A stretch of 64,000 bases of DNA. Origin: Oxyruncus cristatus. Taxonomy: Eukaryota; Chordata; Aves; Passeriformes; Cotingidae. Positions within the stretch are counted from its first letter, which is position 1; the number at the start of each line of letters is the position of its first letter. The position numbers and the translations under genes are program-made. Location: assembly GCA_013399855.1 (NCBI GenBank), contig VXAY01002121.1, positions 393,893 to 457,892 on the forward strand, read 5' to 3'. Shown in pieces: positions 23,171-36,300 of the stretch. A model generated the notes under the pieces. It was not told the DNA's origin, did no database searches, and was given only the letters and a program-made list of their open reading frames with translations.

Positions 23171-25369
23171 AGTAGTGTTCTCCTATCACATGCTTGCAAG
23201 ATGCTTGTCCCTGGACAGGCCTGGTATTTGGGCTTGGGTTTTATTAGAACAAATATGAATTTACCAATTCAGGGTGGAAGTCTGCTCAGGTAAGCAAATC
23301 TACTCAGCTATGCAAAATAGGCTGGGTTTTTTTGCGCAGGTTTTGCTCATGAAAGGTTTTTAATTGGTTTAGTCTGGCGTTTAGTACTCAATTAGAAATT
23401 ATGCTAAATCACGTCCTGGAAGCTCTCTGCCTGCTTTGGAGTCGTGGTAAGTTTATTTTGACTCTTACAGGCCCCCTGAATTAGAACCCCATGTCCAAAC
23501 TACTGGATGCAAATAAGACCAAAAAACTGTCTTTAAAAAAAATCAACAAAATATATACTAGGAGTATGAGCGGTCAATATTTTCCCATTAAACATTTTTT
23601 CTTCTGTCATGCTCTGTCTTTGTGCTCAGGGACACAAATACAGCAGCATCTAGAAGATATAGCTTTGTAAGTCTTCCCAATAATATAGAAGTGAAGACCA
23701 GGGCAATGAAAAACAGTTCCAATAATCCTAAAAGGTTAGCTCAGGCACAGTGAGATTAATGTTAGATTGACCTTAAGTAAAATATTTCTGCTTGGCTGGT
23801 AAACTAAGACATTTTATTTCGATCTTATTTTGATCTAATCATTGTTTTGAAGCATTCCCATAATCTTTTCCAAATCACAGTGTTTTGGGGTAAGATTACT
23901 GCAGTTTCTTCAGGGGAAGTAAAACAATCTCAGTTTCCAGGGAAAAGCTACACAAACACAAAATAGTTTTGACTTGTTTTTTTTTGTTTTTATTTTCAGA
24001 AAGGCAAGATAAAAACACATCGTGTTCCTCAGTTCATTCTATTACAGTGAACAACAGTAATTTACATCCTTCCTTCATGGTAATGATTTTATACAAGTTC
24101 AGAAACAGACCTTGGAAGGTTTATGAGAACCTAATATCTTCCCTTATGTTCAATAGCAAAAGGGAGACACGTGTAATCATTTCCCAGAGAGCAGAACACC
24201 AGAAGGGTGTTATACCTTAGTATATTCATGCACCCTTACTGCAGTGAGCTCTGACTTGCTCTGATTCCACTTCAAGATATGAGTGACATGGATTCACCAG
24301 ATTTTTCAGGTTCCATGTTCAGGTTCCATGTTTTTCCACCATCCTCATCGATACTCTGTACATCAGAGCATGTCACTGGAACTTGTATGTCACCTATGGC
24401 CACGTTACTTCTGGCAGACAGTGTCTAAAACATCCAGTCAAATGTCTGAGAGATGATCTCGGATGCATTTATCAAAATTTAAGCTCATGAAAAAATTAAT
24501 GGTTCCTCTGAAGCTTATAAAACTCTTTTGATTATTTTTTTTCCCCCTGTGAATTCTAGGGAGATTGGTTGACAGGGCTGAAATATCAAACCCCACTTTC
24601 ATCCTATGTGTAAATATCTTTTCATAATTCATAATTTTCCCTACAAAGCATTACTGGTTAATTTGAGATGGCTATGGAATTTTGCATAACCAGATCTAAT
24701 ACCCTCGTTCTTAAATATTTGAAACTTCTAAATGTTTATCTCTATCGTTAAAATTTTGCTACATGAAGACTGGAATTAAGAGCAAAAACAACATTTCTGT
24801 AACACTTGGAATTCAAACTGAAATGAAATGGAGAAATTGCTGACATTCAGCATCCAGCCAGCCCAGAGGAAAAGGAGGAGAGGAGGCTGAAATGCTTCCC
24901 ACAACCAAATCTAAGTACCTAGGACAACAATTGTTCAGCATAATAGTAATTACAGCTTCATATTTTCTTCCAGATTATGTTGCAAAAAAATGTCTTTCTA
25001 GGGAACAAAGCCAGAATTGCAGAGGAAACATAAAATAGTTCAGAAACTACATTCCCGTTATGAGACCACCAAACAAATATTCTATTTATTTTGATGCTGA
25101 TTTGGGGTCAGATCGTGCAAAAGCAAGGGAAGGGAAACCCACAACAGCCAGTTGCATTTTTTATTTCCTTTTTTTGGGAAGTTCTCTATCACCACCTACT
25201 GGAAAAAGTGTCTCATTGCTCCTGAAAGATTTAAGCAAAATAAAGATTAGCTATTTTGAAGATATAAATGAGCTGAACACTCCACCCTCTGAATTACAGT
25301 CGATCTTCTCATCAGGACTTTTCTTCAAAAGTGGTGCTACTATTCTATAACCACAAAGTAGGTTAAAAC
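23171..25369. other. unique non-coding sequence
   Basis: It contains a perfect 13-bp tandem duplication CAGGTTCCATGTT (24307-24319 and 24320-24332). No gene or transposon is recognised. Confidence 0.6.
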
Positions 25370-25515
25370 AAATTATGAATTTTTCATCAATTCTTATTCA
25401 TAATATATTATTATATATAGTATTGTATACAGAATACATAAAATATATCATAATATGAAATATATTATCATTTTAATACCAATAAAATAAAATATACGTA
25501 TTAAATAATTAATAC
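25370..25515. repeat. AT-rich low-complexity block
   Basis: About 145 bp of almost pure A/T with TATTATATATAG and ATAATATGAAATATATTAT words. It is not a regular tandem array. There is no sign of a gene. Confidence 0.75.
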
Positions 25516-26658
25516 CACTTTGTTTAATGTGACCAAAAGTAATTCTATACTCCAATATACAGAACATTGCTCAATTTTCTGAAGAAAATTGTCTGCTCTC
25601 ATTAACATTTGGCTACATATTTGTCTTCTTGAGCGGATGATTCTCCCCAAAAGTGCTGCCCAGAGTGGATACGTATTTTGGAAAATCTAAGTCAGGAAAA
25701 ACTGTAAAACTTTGGCCCTAACTGAGGAGAAAGGAAAGATAAAGTTATTTTTGTGGAATAAAGGTTGCTTCAAAATATGTCTAAAAATACTTCAAGGGCA
25801 AAAGGAGTAATTTCTTCTCCATGATCAATGGGAATAGGAGAAGAAACAAGGAAGATCCAATCGACATAGTAGGAAAAAATTTCTGATGAGAAGTTAATCA
25901 CCATAGGTTGTTGACAGTTGCTATGAAATCTCCTTTACAGGGGGCTTTTCAGATCATGTTAAACAATTTTCTATAAAGAAATATAGTTGCTGTTGATGCT
26001 GCTTTGAAGCTGGTAATATCCCAGATTATTTCCAGTCCTTCTTCTGGGATATTATTCATATTGAAATCTGTCATGTCTTGAGGAACTGGTCATATCAGAG
26101 ACTCAAGGCACCATTCATCTCATAAACTGACTTCCCAAATTAAAATATAACCATTAAATTTAACATTTATGTCTGTCAAAGTCAGCATTATCATGGGAAT
26201 CCTGCGATGTTCTGCATCCCAGTAGTAGATGAAAATCACAGGTGTTATTTAGAGATGGGAAGTTTACTTGAGAAGATTGTTTTATATAAGACAAGGAACA
26301 GAAACTAAAGTTTAAATTATTCCAGGGCTAGATGCTACAAAGCCAATCAGATCTGTCCTGAGGGAAGAAGAGCTTCTCCCTCCATAGTGCAGGAGAAAAA
26401 TCTCAAATCCTGGGCTCCAGAATACAGTGATCAGGGAGGTGTTTAGAGTGTAGGATATGTTGTGCAAGTGAAGTACGGCAATAGGAAGGGTGGAGACTGC
26501 TTTTCTCTAGAAAAGAAGTTAAATCTAAATATCAAAAGTTGATTCAGCACCACAGCAGATCTTTCCTACAAGGTCAACTATTTTCGTGACTGAAGTTACG
26601 CGAAAAATCTGACACAAATTGATGGAGTTTCAATAGGATGTATTTTACAATAAGAAAC
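25516..26658. other. unique non-coding sequence
   Basis: No gene or transposon is recognised. Confidence 0.5.
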
Positions 26659-26738
26659 AGCAATAATAAAAACAAACAAAAAACCAAACAAAACCCACCA
26701 AAACCAAACCCAAAAACCAACCCACACACTGACACAGA
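26659..26738. repeat. A/C-rich low-complexity patch
   Basis: AAACAAACAAAAAACC-, CCAAACCC- and ACACACTGACACAG-type sequence with almost no G or T on the plus strand. It creates overlapping spurious open frames on both strands. Confidence 0.8.
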
Positions 26739-27241
26739 GACACAACCCTCTCTGCATTCAGGATTTCTCTTCCACGCTCGCAAGTTTGTTTTTAATTCAT
26801 TGCCTAAAGAGCACTTCAGTGTGAAAGTATTTTAATTATTGACTTATTATACTAACAACATTCAACTATTCCAAAAGCATTGCTGGAGGAGTTTAAAACA
26901 GAGAAAAGGTCAAATAAAGAGTAATACAACAGTAGTACATCAGCGTCTTTTATTCAACATCAACACAAACTGCTTCTTTAGATGTACTTCTTTAGATATA
27001 CTTCTTTTCAGGATGTGGTGACCAATGTATTTAAGAAAGAGTTGCTGGAATGAATTTTTCTTCTTAAAATTTTGCAGAAGTGGAGATGCTGACTGATGTA
27101 TGTCAGTCCTTGAAGTGTTCTCTCTCAAAGTGACTACAAAAATCCCAAAGATGATAACCAAAGTACAATGTTCCTCTCAATAACAGTTATTGTGTCTTTT
27201 AGGGACATTAGCATTGTCTAAATTTAAGCACCTAATTGAAA
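26739..27241. other. unique non-coding sequence with a 14-bp tandem repeat
   Basis: CTTCTTTAGATGTA (26973-26986) and CTTCTTTAGATATA (26987-27000) are followed by a partial third unit CTTCTTTTCAGG. Nothing else is recognised before the LTR. Confidence 0.65.
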
Positions 27242-27688
27242 TGCAGTCCTGGGTTTTGCTGGGATAGAGTTAATTTTTTTTCCTAGTAGATGGTACAGGG
27301 CTGTGTTTTAATTTAGTACAAGAATAATGTTGGACCACACTGATGTTCTCATTGTACTGCTTATCCTAAATCAAGGACTTCTGAGTTTCCCAGGCTCTGC
27401 CAGTGAGGAAGTGCACAAGAAGCCAGGAGGGCGCATGGCTGGGACAGCTGATCCCAACTGGCCTAAGGAATATTCCATACCACAGAATGCCATACCCAGT
27501 ATGTAATTAGTATTATTTTTAATGTTATTATAATTTTATTAGTATTTAATTTCTTTTAATTATTAAGCTATTCTTACCTCAACTCATGGGTTTTACCTTT
27601 TTTTTTTTTCCAAATCTTCTCTTCACGTAGTGAGTGAGTGAGTGAGCAGCTGTGAGGTTCGTAGTCGCCAGCTGCGGCTAAACCATCA
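27242..27688 (+). mobile_element. solo LTR of an avian endogenous retrovirus
   Basis: A 447-bp element that starts TG and ends CA. It opens with TGCAGTCCTGGGTTTTGCTG, then GGGATAGAGTTAATTTT, GGTACAGGGCTGTGTTTTAA and GGATTTAGTA-like and CTCTGCCAGTGAGGAAG blocks. Next come GGGACAGCTGATCCCAACTGG, GGAATATTCCATACC, a degraded TATA-like CAGTATGTAA (about 27500) and CTTACCTCAACTCATGGGTTTTA. It ends with GTGAGTGAGTGAGTGAGCAG and GGCTAAACCATCA. I recognise these blocks from an abundant bird ERV LTR family (ERVL-like as I recall; class not proven). No gag, pol or env sequence adjoins it, so it is a solo LTR, presumably left by LTR-LTR recombination. GAAA precedes it (27238-27241) and GAAA follows it (27689-27692), a probable target-site duplication. 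Confidence 0.85.
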
Positions 27689-27692
27689 GAAA

Positions 27693-30102
27693 TGCTTTTC
27701 CTGAATATTCAGTATCACATGTGCAGGTTGTCCCAGAGTGTGCTGCCTCCAGCTCCTGCTCCAGAGGGCTCCTGTGCACAGAGATCCTCTTGTATCTGTC
27801 ATGTTGCAGTTTTGAATGCCATAGGTGGTTTAATATGTTTTAGTTTGAAGACCTTGGTCTCCACACAGAAGTGTTTCTACATAGAGTAGTACCCACAGTG
27901 GGGCAAACTGAGTCATTCCCTAGTCTCCTTTGATCATATTAACCAAATCTTCATCAGCTATAAAGGGTGCTGGGCACCCAGAACGTCGTAAACATCCACA
28001 CACAGGCTCTAAACGCAGGTGTTGTAAGAACTTGATTCAGTCGCCTACACAAGGACCAGATGAAATATTCCAGGGGTTTTGCCCAGTCTGCTGTCAGTGC
28101 ACTGGTGAGCACTGGTCTCTCAAAGGTCATTCATCCCATTGGGCAAATTTCTGTGGGTGCCATCAGTGACTGTGGCTTCTCAGATGGTATGAGTCTGTAA
28201 CTGTGACTTAAACACAAAAAAGTTGAGCCCAAAATTAATTCACATATGTCAACAGCTATGTTCCTGTTAGGCTTTACTCTAGAGGTAAAATCTCAGTAGT
28301 TCTAATGGGCAAAACCTCCTGAAAATCTTGAACACCTTAAATAATCTCCTAAAACAGGTTATCCTTTGCGGTATTTAATTTCTTTCCCTTGATTACAGTG
28401 GAAGGGATACCAAGAACACATTTTTTTTATTGACAAGAGGTATTTCTTCAATGCCTCATGCAGTACCCTGTATTCTACAAAAAACTCACTTCTCCTCCTG
28501 CAAAGGTTGTGCACAGCATATTTAACTTTTTCCTGATAATTTAAGGGGTACACTATCCTCCTCATTCTTTCCTTTCACATGCATACAGGCATTTGTCGGG
28601 ATCCCACTTCAAAAATGTAATATCTATCAGATACCTGGGTGTCCTGGGATTTTCTAGTTGGCATCTGCATGAAAACTGATCTCTCGTAGGTTTGTGCTCT
28701 GCATGCAAACCCACACAGACATCCTGGCTCCCCTCTATTATTTCAAATGGTGGTAGAACCTGTATTCAGGCAACTGAGTCAAACTCACACGTTCATTTTG
28801 TGGTTGCACTTACCAACACCTTGAAAAGTAAGTATTTAAGTGCTGCCCGACCTTCACCTTCTAAGAAGACATAGAGATGTAAATGAGGGAGAGATACTGG
28901 GCACAAAATGTGTCATTTGTATTGGGAGAGGTCAAGAAAAAAAATCACATTTTAATTTTTTTCCCACATTTCATCACCAAGGGCATATGCATCCCATAAG
29001 AGAAAGAACATGTTAATTTAATCTCTTTGGAAAAGAGAACGATAACAACACCTTCATTTAGACATAAATTTGCTCATAAGGGGGAAAAGCAATAGTGTGA
29101 AATCAGACTAAACAAGACAAAAAGTTAGGCACTTGTTAATATGAACTGCTTAGGCTTCCTGAATAGGCAGGTAAGATTGTGTATTTTATTGCAGGAATAC
29201 TTTCTGATGGACTGTTAGACATTATCATATTAAATATTTCTAGGAAAGATGTTTGATTTATTGTTCTAAAGATGTTTCCTTTTTTCCTCAGACAACCCAT
29301 ACTGTTTCCTCTGTGGAAGATGCTGATTTATAGCAGTAGAAACCACCTAGGTGACTAACAAAGATTTATACAACCAAGTTTCAGGTGTCTAATATTGGAG
29401 GAATATAAATCACACCAAAGGCCGGCGTGTTGCCTGTGCAGGAAAGCAGAAGGGGATTTTCTGAGTTCAGGGGATTTCTGCTTTATGATGTCACCCTTCC
29501 CTTTTTCTTTGAATTAGCAGAGGACATATAATTAGCAGCTCTGTTGATTCACAAGCTGTTCCCTGCCATGGGTTGCTCATCTCTCTCCTGCTTTGCCTTG
29601 GGTGACTGGCCCAGTAAGGTCAGTGGAATGGTTGAAGAATATTCCCAGTACAAAGTGATGTGTTGTACAAGCAACATTATCCAGAAAAGTATATTCCTGC
29701 TTTGCTTTAAAGCAGGAATGATCTCTTTGATGTGAACTAAAGCCATGCAGAAATGCTTTGGTGGGTTGGGGAGAGCGCTCACCATACAGTGATGATAAAT
29801 ACGTGGGTTCATGAGCAAATACCCTTGTTTGCATGAGAATGCAGCTGCTTCCCATAATATTCTCCAATTATTTCCCCGCATGAGCAACAGTGCAAGGAGG
29901 AATAAAAACCACAGAGCACCTGTTTGAAATCTGAATGCAAGTTTGCCAGAAATGGGATTTAGTATTTACTCAATTCTACCTTGAGTGAAAAAACACCAGT
30001 GAAATCTTGTTGGGGGGTTGCTTTTTGGTATTTTTTCCACGAGTTCAAATACCAACTAGACAATTTAAAGCAAGAAATAATTCAATTTTTTCGAGTTTTG
30101 GG
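27693..30102. other. unique non-coding sequence
   Basis: No gene or repeat family is recognised. A perfect 11-bp inverted repeat (ATTCCTGCTTT at 29693-29703, AAAGCAGGAAT at 29709-29719, 5-nt loop) is the only notable structure. The 112-codon minus-strand open frame at 29549-29887 overlaps it and has no recognisable domain. Confidence 0.55.
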
Positions 30103-30176
30103 GATGCTTTTTTTTGTTTGTTCGGTTTGGTTTTGTTTTTGTTTGCTTGTTTTGGTTTTTTTTTTTGTTTGTTTTT
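30103..30176. repeat. T/G-rich low-complexity patch
   Basis: Runs of T interspersed with single or paired G (TTTGTTTG, GGTTTGGTTTTG types). It is a likely slippage-generated patch. Confidence 0.8.
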
Positions 30177-30792
30177 ATGCATGAAATCCCATCCTATAGC
30201 TCAGAATACTAGAGTCTGGGAGAACATTCTGGGAAAATATCACCTCCACCTTTATACTGTCTTTATGATCCACCATCCTTGATACACTCATAACACAAGG
30301 TGTGGTACTGTGTGGGTGTTATAAACAACCCATTCCAATTCCTCTGTGTAAGGAGTAGCTACCTACCTTTGGCCACTCTTGGAGACAGCATGGTTGGCTG
30401 GGAGGATCTCAGGTTGGATACATTATTACTGTCGTTTTGCTGAATCATTTAATTTTCTCTAACATTTAACAAGCAAAATCTGCCTTCCACCCAAACTCTC
30501 TCATTATTACTTGGGACGCGGGACTCGGTCCCTCAGAATCTCGATGTGCAAACCTGAGCAACAACACAGTTAGATCATATGTGCCAGACTGAGTCACACC
30601 TCTGCCAAATTTCTGAGCTTTCCTCTGAAAGCAGCTTTCTACTGACTCTGGAAGTGGTTTAAGGGCTTTATTCCACTAAGCATAAACATCTAATGTCCCT
30701 GGAGGCACTGCAAGCTCTCTGAAGGCCACGCATTGCTGGAGGACACAGCCTCTGAACTAACCAGGGAATTCCCAAAACAATGTACAGCTGAT
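30177..30792. other. unique non-coding sequence
   Basis: No gene or repeat is recognised. Confidence 0.5.
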
Positions 30793-30885
30793 ATCACAGC
30801 ATGGTCTGGGTTGGAAGGGACCCTAAATATCATTTATTTAGGTTGAAAATGACCTTAAAGATCATTTGTTATCAAATGGCTCACG
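30793..30885 (-). mobile_element. two overlapping CR1 3' ends
   Basis: ATCACAGCATGGTCTGGGTT and GGAAGGGACCCTAAATATCAT form a minus-strand CR1 terminus. Within 20 bp a second copy of the same terminus follows (TAGGTTGAAAATGACCTTAA, then AGATCATTTG). Only the last 40-50 bp of each are present. Confidence 0.7.
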
Positions 30886-32305
30886 GCTGAATGAAGACCT
30901 AAATGACCAGGATTAAGCAGGCACCCACCGTGAGATTCATCTCACCTAAAGTGAGACATTACTCTGCAATGTAAATATTAACATGAACACTAAATACCTA
31001 GGCATTTTTCTAGCCAAAACGACTAAATAAATATTTTAGACCACATCAGAAAACATATATCTAAGGTAGTGGGTGAAATGACTCCAACTTTATGGAAAAG
31101 AGTTTCTTTGCAGAATCTTTGCAAAGAGCGGTCTCCTTTATACAAAGGCTCCTTATTAAGTATCTAACCATTAAACACCAAGAAACATTTTCAAATTCTC
31201 TCAGTTTCTTACCAGATACTGCGAAATCAAATTTTTATTAATCCCAGGTTGCATGTTGAGAGTTTGGAGTCTGTAAGCCCCATGGCCAGCCTTCACAGGT
31301 GGCTGGTTTAAATGTCCCTTGGTTTCCCCACAACTGCAAAAAACTCTGGGAGCATGATTCACCACATTTCTGTTGAGTTTTGCTGACAACTTCCAACAAA
31401 AGTTGAAACCCTTTAAACTCTCCATGATATATATGCCTGACTTTCCGTGTGCCAGTTACACCTCTGGTTCAGCAAAGAGGAAAAAAAAGTGGTATTGTTT
31501 CTCTGCTAGTCCTGTAATTAGCCCAAAAGCCGTGGAGACGAGGGAATTTGGCCCAAGATCCTCCTGAGCTTCTCACTACACAGCTGTATTACAAGCTCTG
31601 ACACACCAGGTCCTGAGGAGGGAAAATAAAAAGTCTCATAATAGGAGTATTAATAGTCTATTTCTTAGGTGTTATCTGAAATTCACTGGGTTGTGGAGTA
31701 CCATCATTATCTGAATAAAAGGTACTTGGTGGACCTGCTAAATCCAATAATTAATTCAATTTTGCCATCTTTTTCGTATCCTTCAGTGAAGGATAGACTG
31801 TGGTTTAAAAACAAAAAAAAAGGCAAATTTTCAGCATCAGCCATAGAAGTGCCTAAAAAAAAGAACAAAGAAGAAAAAAAGGATAAAATTTAGGCCTATA
31901 GCCTAAAACAATTTGTATTTTTGGCACTGGCAGCACATGGTTTGCCTGTTTGAGTATTGCACCTGTGTGATCATGCAGTGAGAGAAAACCCGATACACAG
32001 ATTTTCGCTGCATTTTTTTCCCCCCTGACATTTCAAGACACAAACTTCAGAGAACAGAAAGACTGACTTGGAGACTAAGGCTTATTTCGGGGACAAAGGA
32101 GGTTTGGGTATTTCTACATATTTGTATTTTTGGATACATCTCTGCTGTCAGATCACACCTAAGAAAAGCCAACCCTCCCTTCTGCCACCTCGTTTCTGTG
32201 CAATGTGTAGCAGGTAACCTCTGGGGCATATTGCTTGGCTGGGACTAGTGATAGGGCTGATTTCCACTGTTCTTGAAATAATATAACACATACATAATAT
32301 ATAAG
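30886..32305. other. unique non-coding sequence
   Basis: No gene or repeat family is recognised. A-rich patches near 31812-31825 and 31855-31884 produce a lysine-rich spurious frame. Confidence 0.55.
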
Positions 32306-32500
32306 AGAGTGGTGAGACACTGGCACAGGTTTCCCAGAGGAGCTGTGGATTCCTCATCCCTGGAAGTGTTAAAGGCCAACAAGCTGGGTGGGGTTTTGAG
32401 CAAGCCGGTCTAGTGGAAGGTGTATTTGGCCATGGCAGGGGGATTGGAACTAAGAGATCTTTCAGGTCCCTTCCAACCCAACCCATTCTATGATTCTGTA
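32306..32500 (+). mobile_element. CR1 LINE 3' end
   Basis: A plus-strand CR1 3' untranslated region: GTGGTGAGACACTGGCACAG, CCCAGAGGAGCTGTGGATTC, AAGCCGGTCTAGTGGAAGG, GGCCATGGCAGGGGGATTGG, CCCTTCCAACCCAACCCATT and a CTATGATTCTG tail. It is strongly 5'-truncated. Confidence 0.93.
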
Positions 32501-33218
32501 CTGTATAAAATGTGCTCAGATGGCCCCATCCTCTGCATCACCAGAACACACCTGCAATAGGCTTCTCCAGGCACCGGGAGTAGAAGGGTGAAGTTATTTT
32601 CATCATCATCATCATACATTTACTAGTGAGTGGGAGGTATTTAAGGCAGCTTGGAAGAGATTTAACAGGAGAAATTTTAGGTGTCAAGAGATGACTGTGG
32701 CCAGTAGATGCCACTGCTGCTCCACACCAGCAGGCACTGTGTGTGCCTTCCCATCACTGAATTGCTGCATGTACTAATTTATGATTGCAATACAACGTGT
32801 TGAGATTAATACTGAACAGGCTGAGAACTACATTTTTAGTGGTACTTTTTAATACCTAATGCATTTTTGTACTCTATATTTTCAATGCACCGGCTCCTTC
32901 TGTTGTATAATTGTGCTCATATTCTCAATGTTATGCTTTTTTTATATACTTTCAGAGGGGAAAGTGTGCCTTAGATATTTCTGTTAGGCAAAAAATAAAT
33001 AAAAAGAAAACAAAAAAGCAGAAATTATGGAACTAGTCCCATTGAGAATCACAGAGACTGTACATTGTGTTTCATAAAGTTAGCAGAAAGGTAGTCCCAA
33101 CTTGCAGTAAAAACTGTTAAAAGCAACAACTATAGAGAAATAAATATTAGAAGCACTGGTTTTCCTCTGTGAGTGGGTGCATGTGTATGTTTATTTTTTA
33201 AGTATATACACACTCCAC
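32501..33218. other. unique non-coding sequence
   Basis: A (CAT)5 run lies at 32601-32615. No gene is recognised. Confidence 0.55.
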
Positions 33219-33352
33219 ATTTAGTCTTTGGTGTCCTTGCCCATGGCAGGGGGGAAGGAACTGGATGATATTTAAGGTCCCTTCCAACCCAAACCATTCT
33301 TCGATTCTATGATTTTATGATTCTATGACTCTATGTTTCTATGATTCTATGA
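33219..33352 (+). mobile_element. CR1 LINE 3' end with long ATTCTATG tail
   Basis: TTGGTGTCCTTGCCCATGGC, GGAACTGGATGATATTTAAG and CCCTTCCAACCCAAACCATT lead into a tail of about six imperfect ATTCTATG-type units (about 33298-33352). CR1 uses such 3' repeats rather than poly-A. Only about 130 bp remain. Confidence 0.93.
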
Positions 33353-36300
33353 ATATGAGGTACTTTTTGGTAATTTAATGTATGTATGGAATTATGTACT
33401 CTCTGAATCTACTAAATTCTTGACTAAAGCAGTCTGTCCTCATGACTTGACAGTAACATCAGCTGAGAAAAGTGCTTTCTTTTCCCACAAGATGTCAGCG
33501 TTTCCTACCGTTTCTGTCATGGTAAGTTAGCTGGCAATGATTATCCACGGTCTCTTAAGAGGAATTCAGTTAATTAAAAATGAGCGGTGGTCAAACATGC
33601 AACTCAAAGCATTCTATAATTAAAGAGTTTGCTTTAATTGGAGATATTGAGCTATTGACTCTGCTTTTATAGAGAAAACTTGAAAGATTAACACTGTACA
33701 CCCAAAATTTTATCCTCTTACTTTCTCTGATAGGACAAAAGATACAAGAGAAATGGAGTTCTACAAACAGCAAAAAATGAAAATGTTGTTTGGAAAGCTT
33801 CTGCAATTCCTACCCAAGAGCAAATGTTAACTTCTTGTTAGTATACTATTTATTTTAAATATTATTTATATATATATATGTATATATTTGTTCAAACACT
33901 ACTTTTACTGCATTTTCAATACAGTGGATAAATAATGGTCATTTTCCTTGTGCCCACAGGATGTCAGAGTTCACTTCAGAATAGTCATGTAAAATTTAGA
34001 GCAACAAATTCAGTCTTTGTCATCAGGGTTTGCTATATTTATAAATGCATGTTTTGACCAAAACCAGTGAAAATGAGCCGAGTAGCTGGTGCTCAATGTA
34101 ATAGACGTGTCAACAGCCAGACCTGAAATCCAAGCAGGAGTGTTGACTTAATTTTTTTACATGCAAGAGCAGATTTTTCCTTGATTCAGTTTCCCTTTGC
34201 TTCAGTGAGTTTTCATCACTGGAAGCACCAACTTCAGCAGAGTTCAAGGCTCTCTATGAATTGGGTCCTCAGGTATCTCAAGCAAGGTGCAGCACTGTGT
34301 TACTTCCATTGTCCAGATAGTTCCAGAGAGATTTTTAACACCAAAATATTTCAGATCAAACAATACTGTAACCATCTGCCTTTTAGCCTGGTGTAAGTGA
34401 CTGCACAATCAATAGTCCTGCCTTTCTGTATCTAATCACAGCCATTCTTTTGTAATGATAAAATCGAAAATGCAATTTTTTTGAAGACAAAGGCTCATTG
34501 ATTTCTTATTGGATCTCATTATTTAATATCATATCTGGCTTTGGCAGACTGAGAAGCACATTGTACATTTATTACCCAACTAACTTTAAGAGAGATCTGC
34601 GATCCATCACATGCGTGCAAGCCAATATGTCTTGGAATAATCCTTCACTCCTTACACCAGCAAACACATCTCAGACACCGCTGCAGGCAGTGGAAGCTTT
34701 GTTTTCCTTAAGGCTACAGAATCCAAATTGTTATGAGAACATGGCAGGTACTTGTAGCAATTAATCCACTGGAGGACACGGGCTCTGTTTTGTTTGCAAG
34801 TTATCTGTGAGCAAGGCTTGTTTGGAGGGTCTGTTTGTTCTTTGAGATGGTTTGAACCTTTCATTTCAATGCAGGGATTATTTGGCAGCCTTTCACTACT
34901 ATTGAACAGCTGGCAATTGGTAATTTACTATGCAGGTAGCAGGTTCACCAACTTGAGACTTTATCACACATTTGATGGTATGTGGTGCATTTCTTGAAGC
35001 TTTTGCTTCTGATGGGGGTCCCAGATTCATGTGAAAACTCTGCATGACTGAATGTCAGTTGAAAAAAAACAAAAAAACCTTCTTCTCTTGTTTTGAGAAA
35101 ATGCAGAGACTTACCAGTGTTTTTTTTTCTAAAACAACTGCTTCAATGGTCAACATAGAGGGTGCCTCAGGGAGGTAACTCAGGCCATTCCACCTGTACT
35201 ACATATCCACATCTCTGTGTAAGCCCAGCCACCATTTTCCCTAACAAATTTAAAGGAATTTCTACTTTACCTGTTTCAGATTGCCAACTCCAAGTGAAAT
35301 CATTCCACAGTTAAATAAAAATCTGGGATTTCTGATTGTTTTAATAATAATAAAAAAAAAAAAGGACAGTTGTAGTCACTGAGTGAAGGAATGGGGTAAC
35401 TTACAGTGTTTTCCTGAAGGACTAAACCTCTTGTGTTTTTTGCTATTTGTTCACTGTATTTAGTAAGTAAGAGCCCTAAATTTCCTCTAAGCAATTCCAT
35501 GAAATGAATAACAGCCTGCAGAAGCACCTAGATAAACACTGATGAGCTACGTATAAACATGGGATTCTCTCTCTCTTTTAAAACGTCTTTCAATGCATTG
35601 TTTACCTGTGTGCTTACAGACCACACCACCCTCTGTTTTACAGTCTGTACTGTTTGCTTCTTTACAGCAGCTTCTTGGGAAGCTTCATCAAAGCTGAAAG
35701 ATGAAGAAAGGAATTTTCAAATATGGATGTAAATACATGAGACCAAATACCCGAAAGTGAAGAGCAGAACTTCACTATCAACGATGGATATAGTTTGCAA
35801 CAGGGTACTGAGATATGCTGCCACTCCACAGCAGACACTGCAGATGACTTTGATTTAAATGGCTGCTGCCAAATTCTATAACCTTTCCTTGAACAAAAAC
35901 ATTGTTGATTTTAACTGTGTTACACTTGGAAAAAAAAAATCATAACATGGTTCATAATTCTTTGCCTTACATTTCTCATTCACCCGTTAGCTCGTTTTAT
36001 GTCTGACTCATGGGGGACCTGACAAACAAATGATATCTCCTGTCTCTAAAGTCCTAATCTCAGTTGAACTATAGTAGTTTTCATTACCTGGCTATGTGGC
36101 ACAGGGTACTTAAGGAGAGAAAAAAGATGATGCGGCCATTCACTCTGGGCATCTATCCTAAAGCCATAACTTCTACCTGTTTGGGACTCAGCTCTCTGAG
36201 AGTAAAATGGGTCAAATGATAATTTCAGAAGGAAAAAAAAAAAATAAACACCCAAATATTTCTGAGAAGATCAGATACAATGATAATTTATATAATTGGA

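Noticed and set aside
29549..29887. 112-codon minus-strand open frame
   Set aside because: No similarity that I recognise and no exon-like boundaries.
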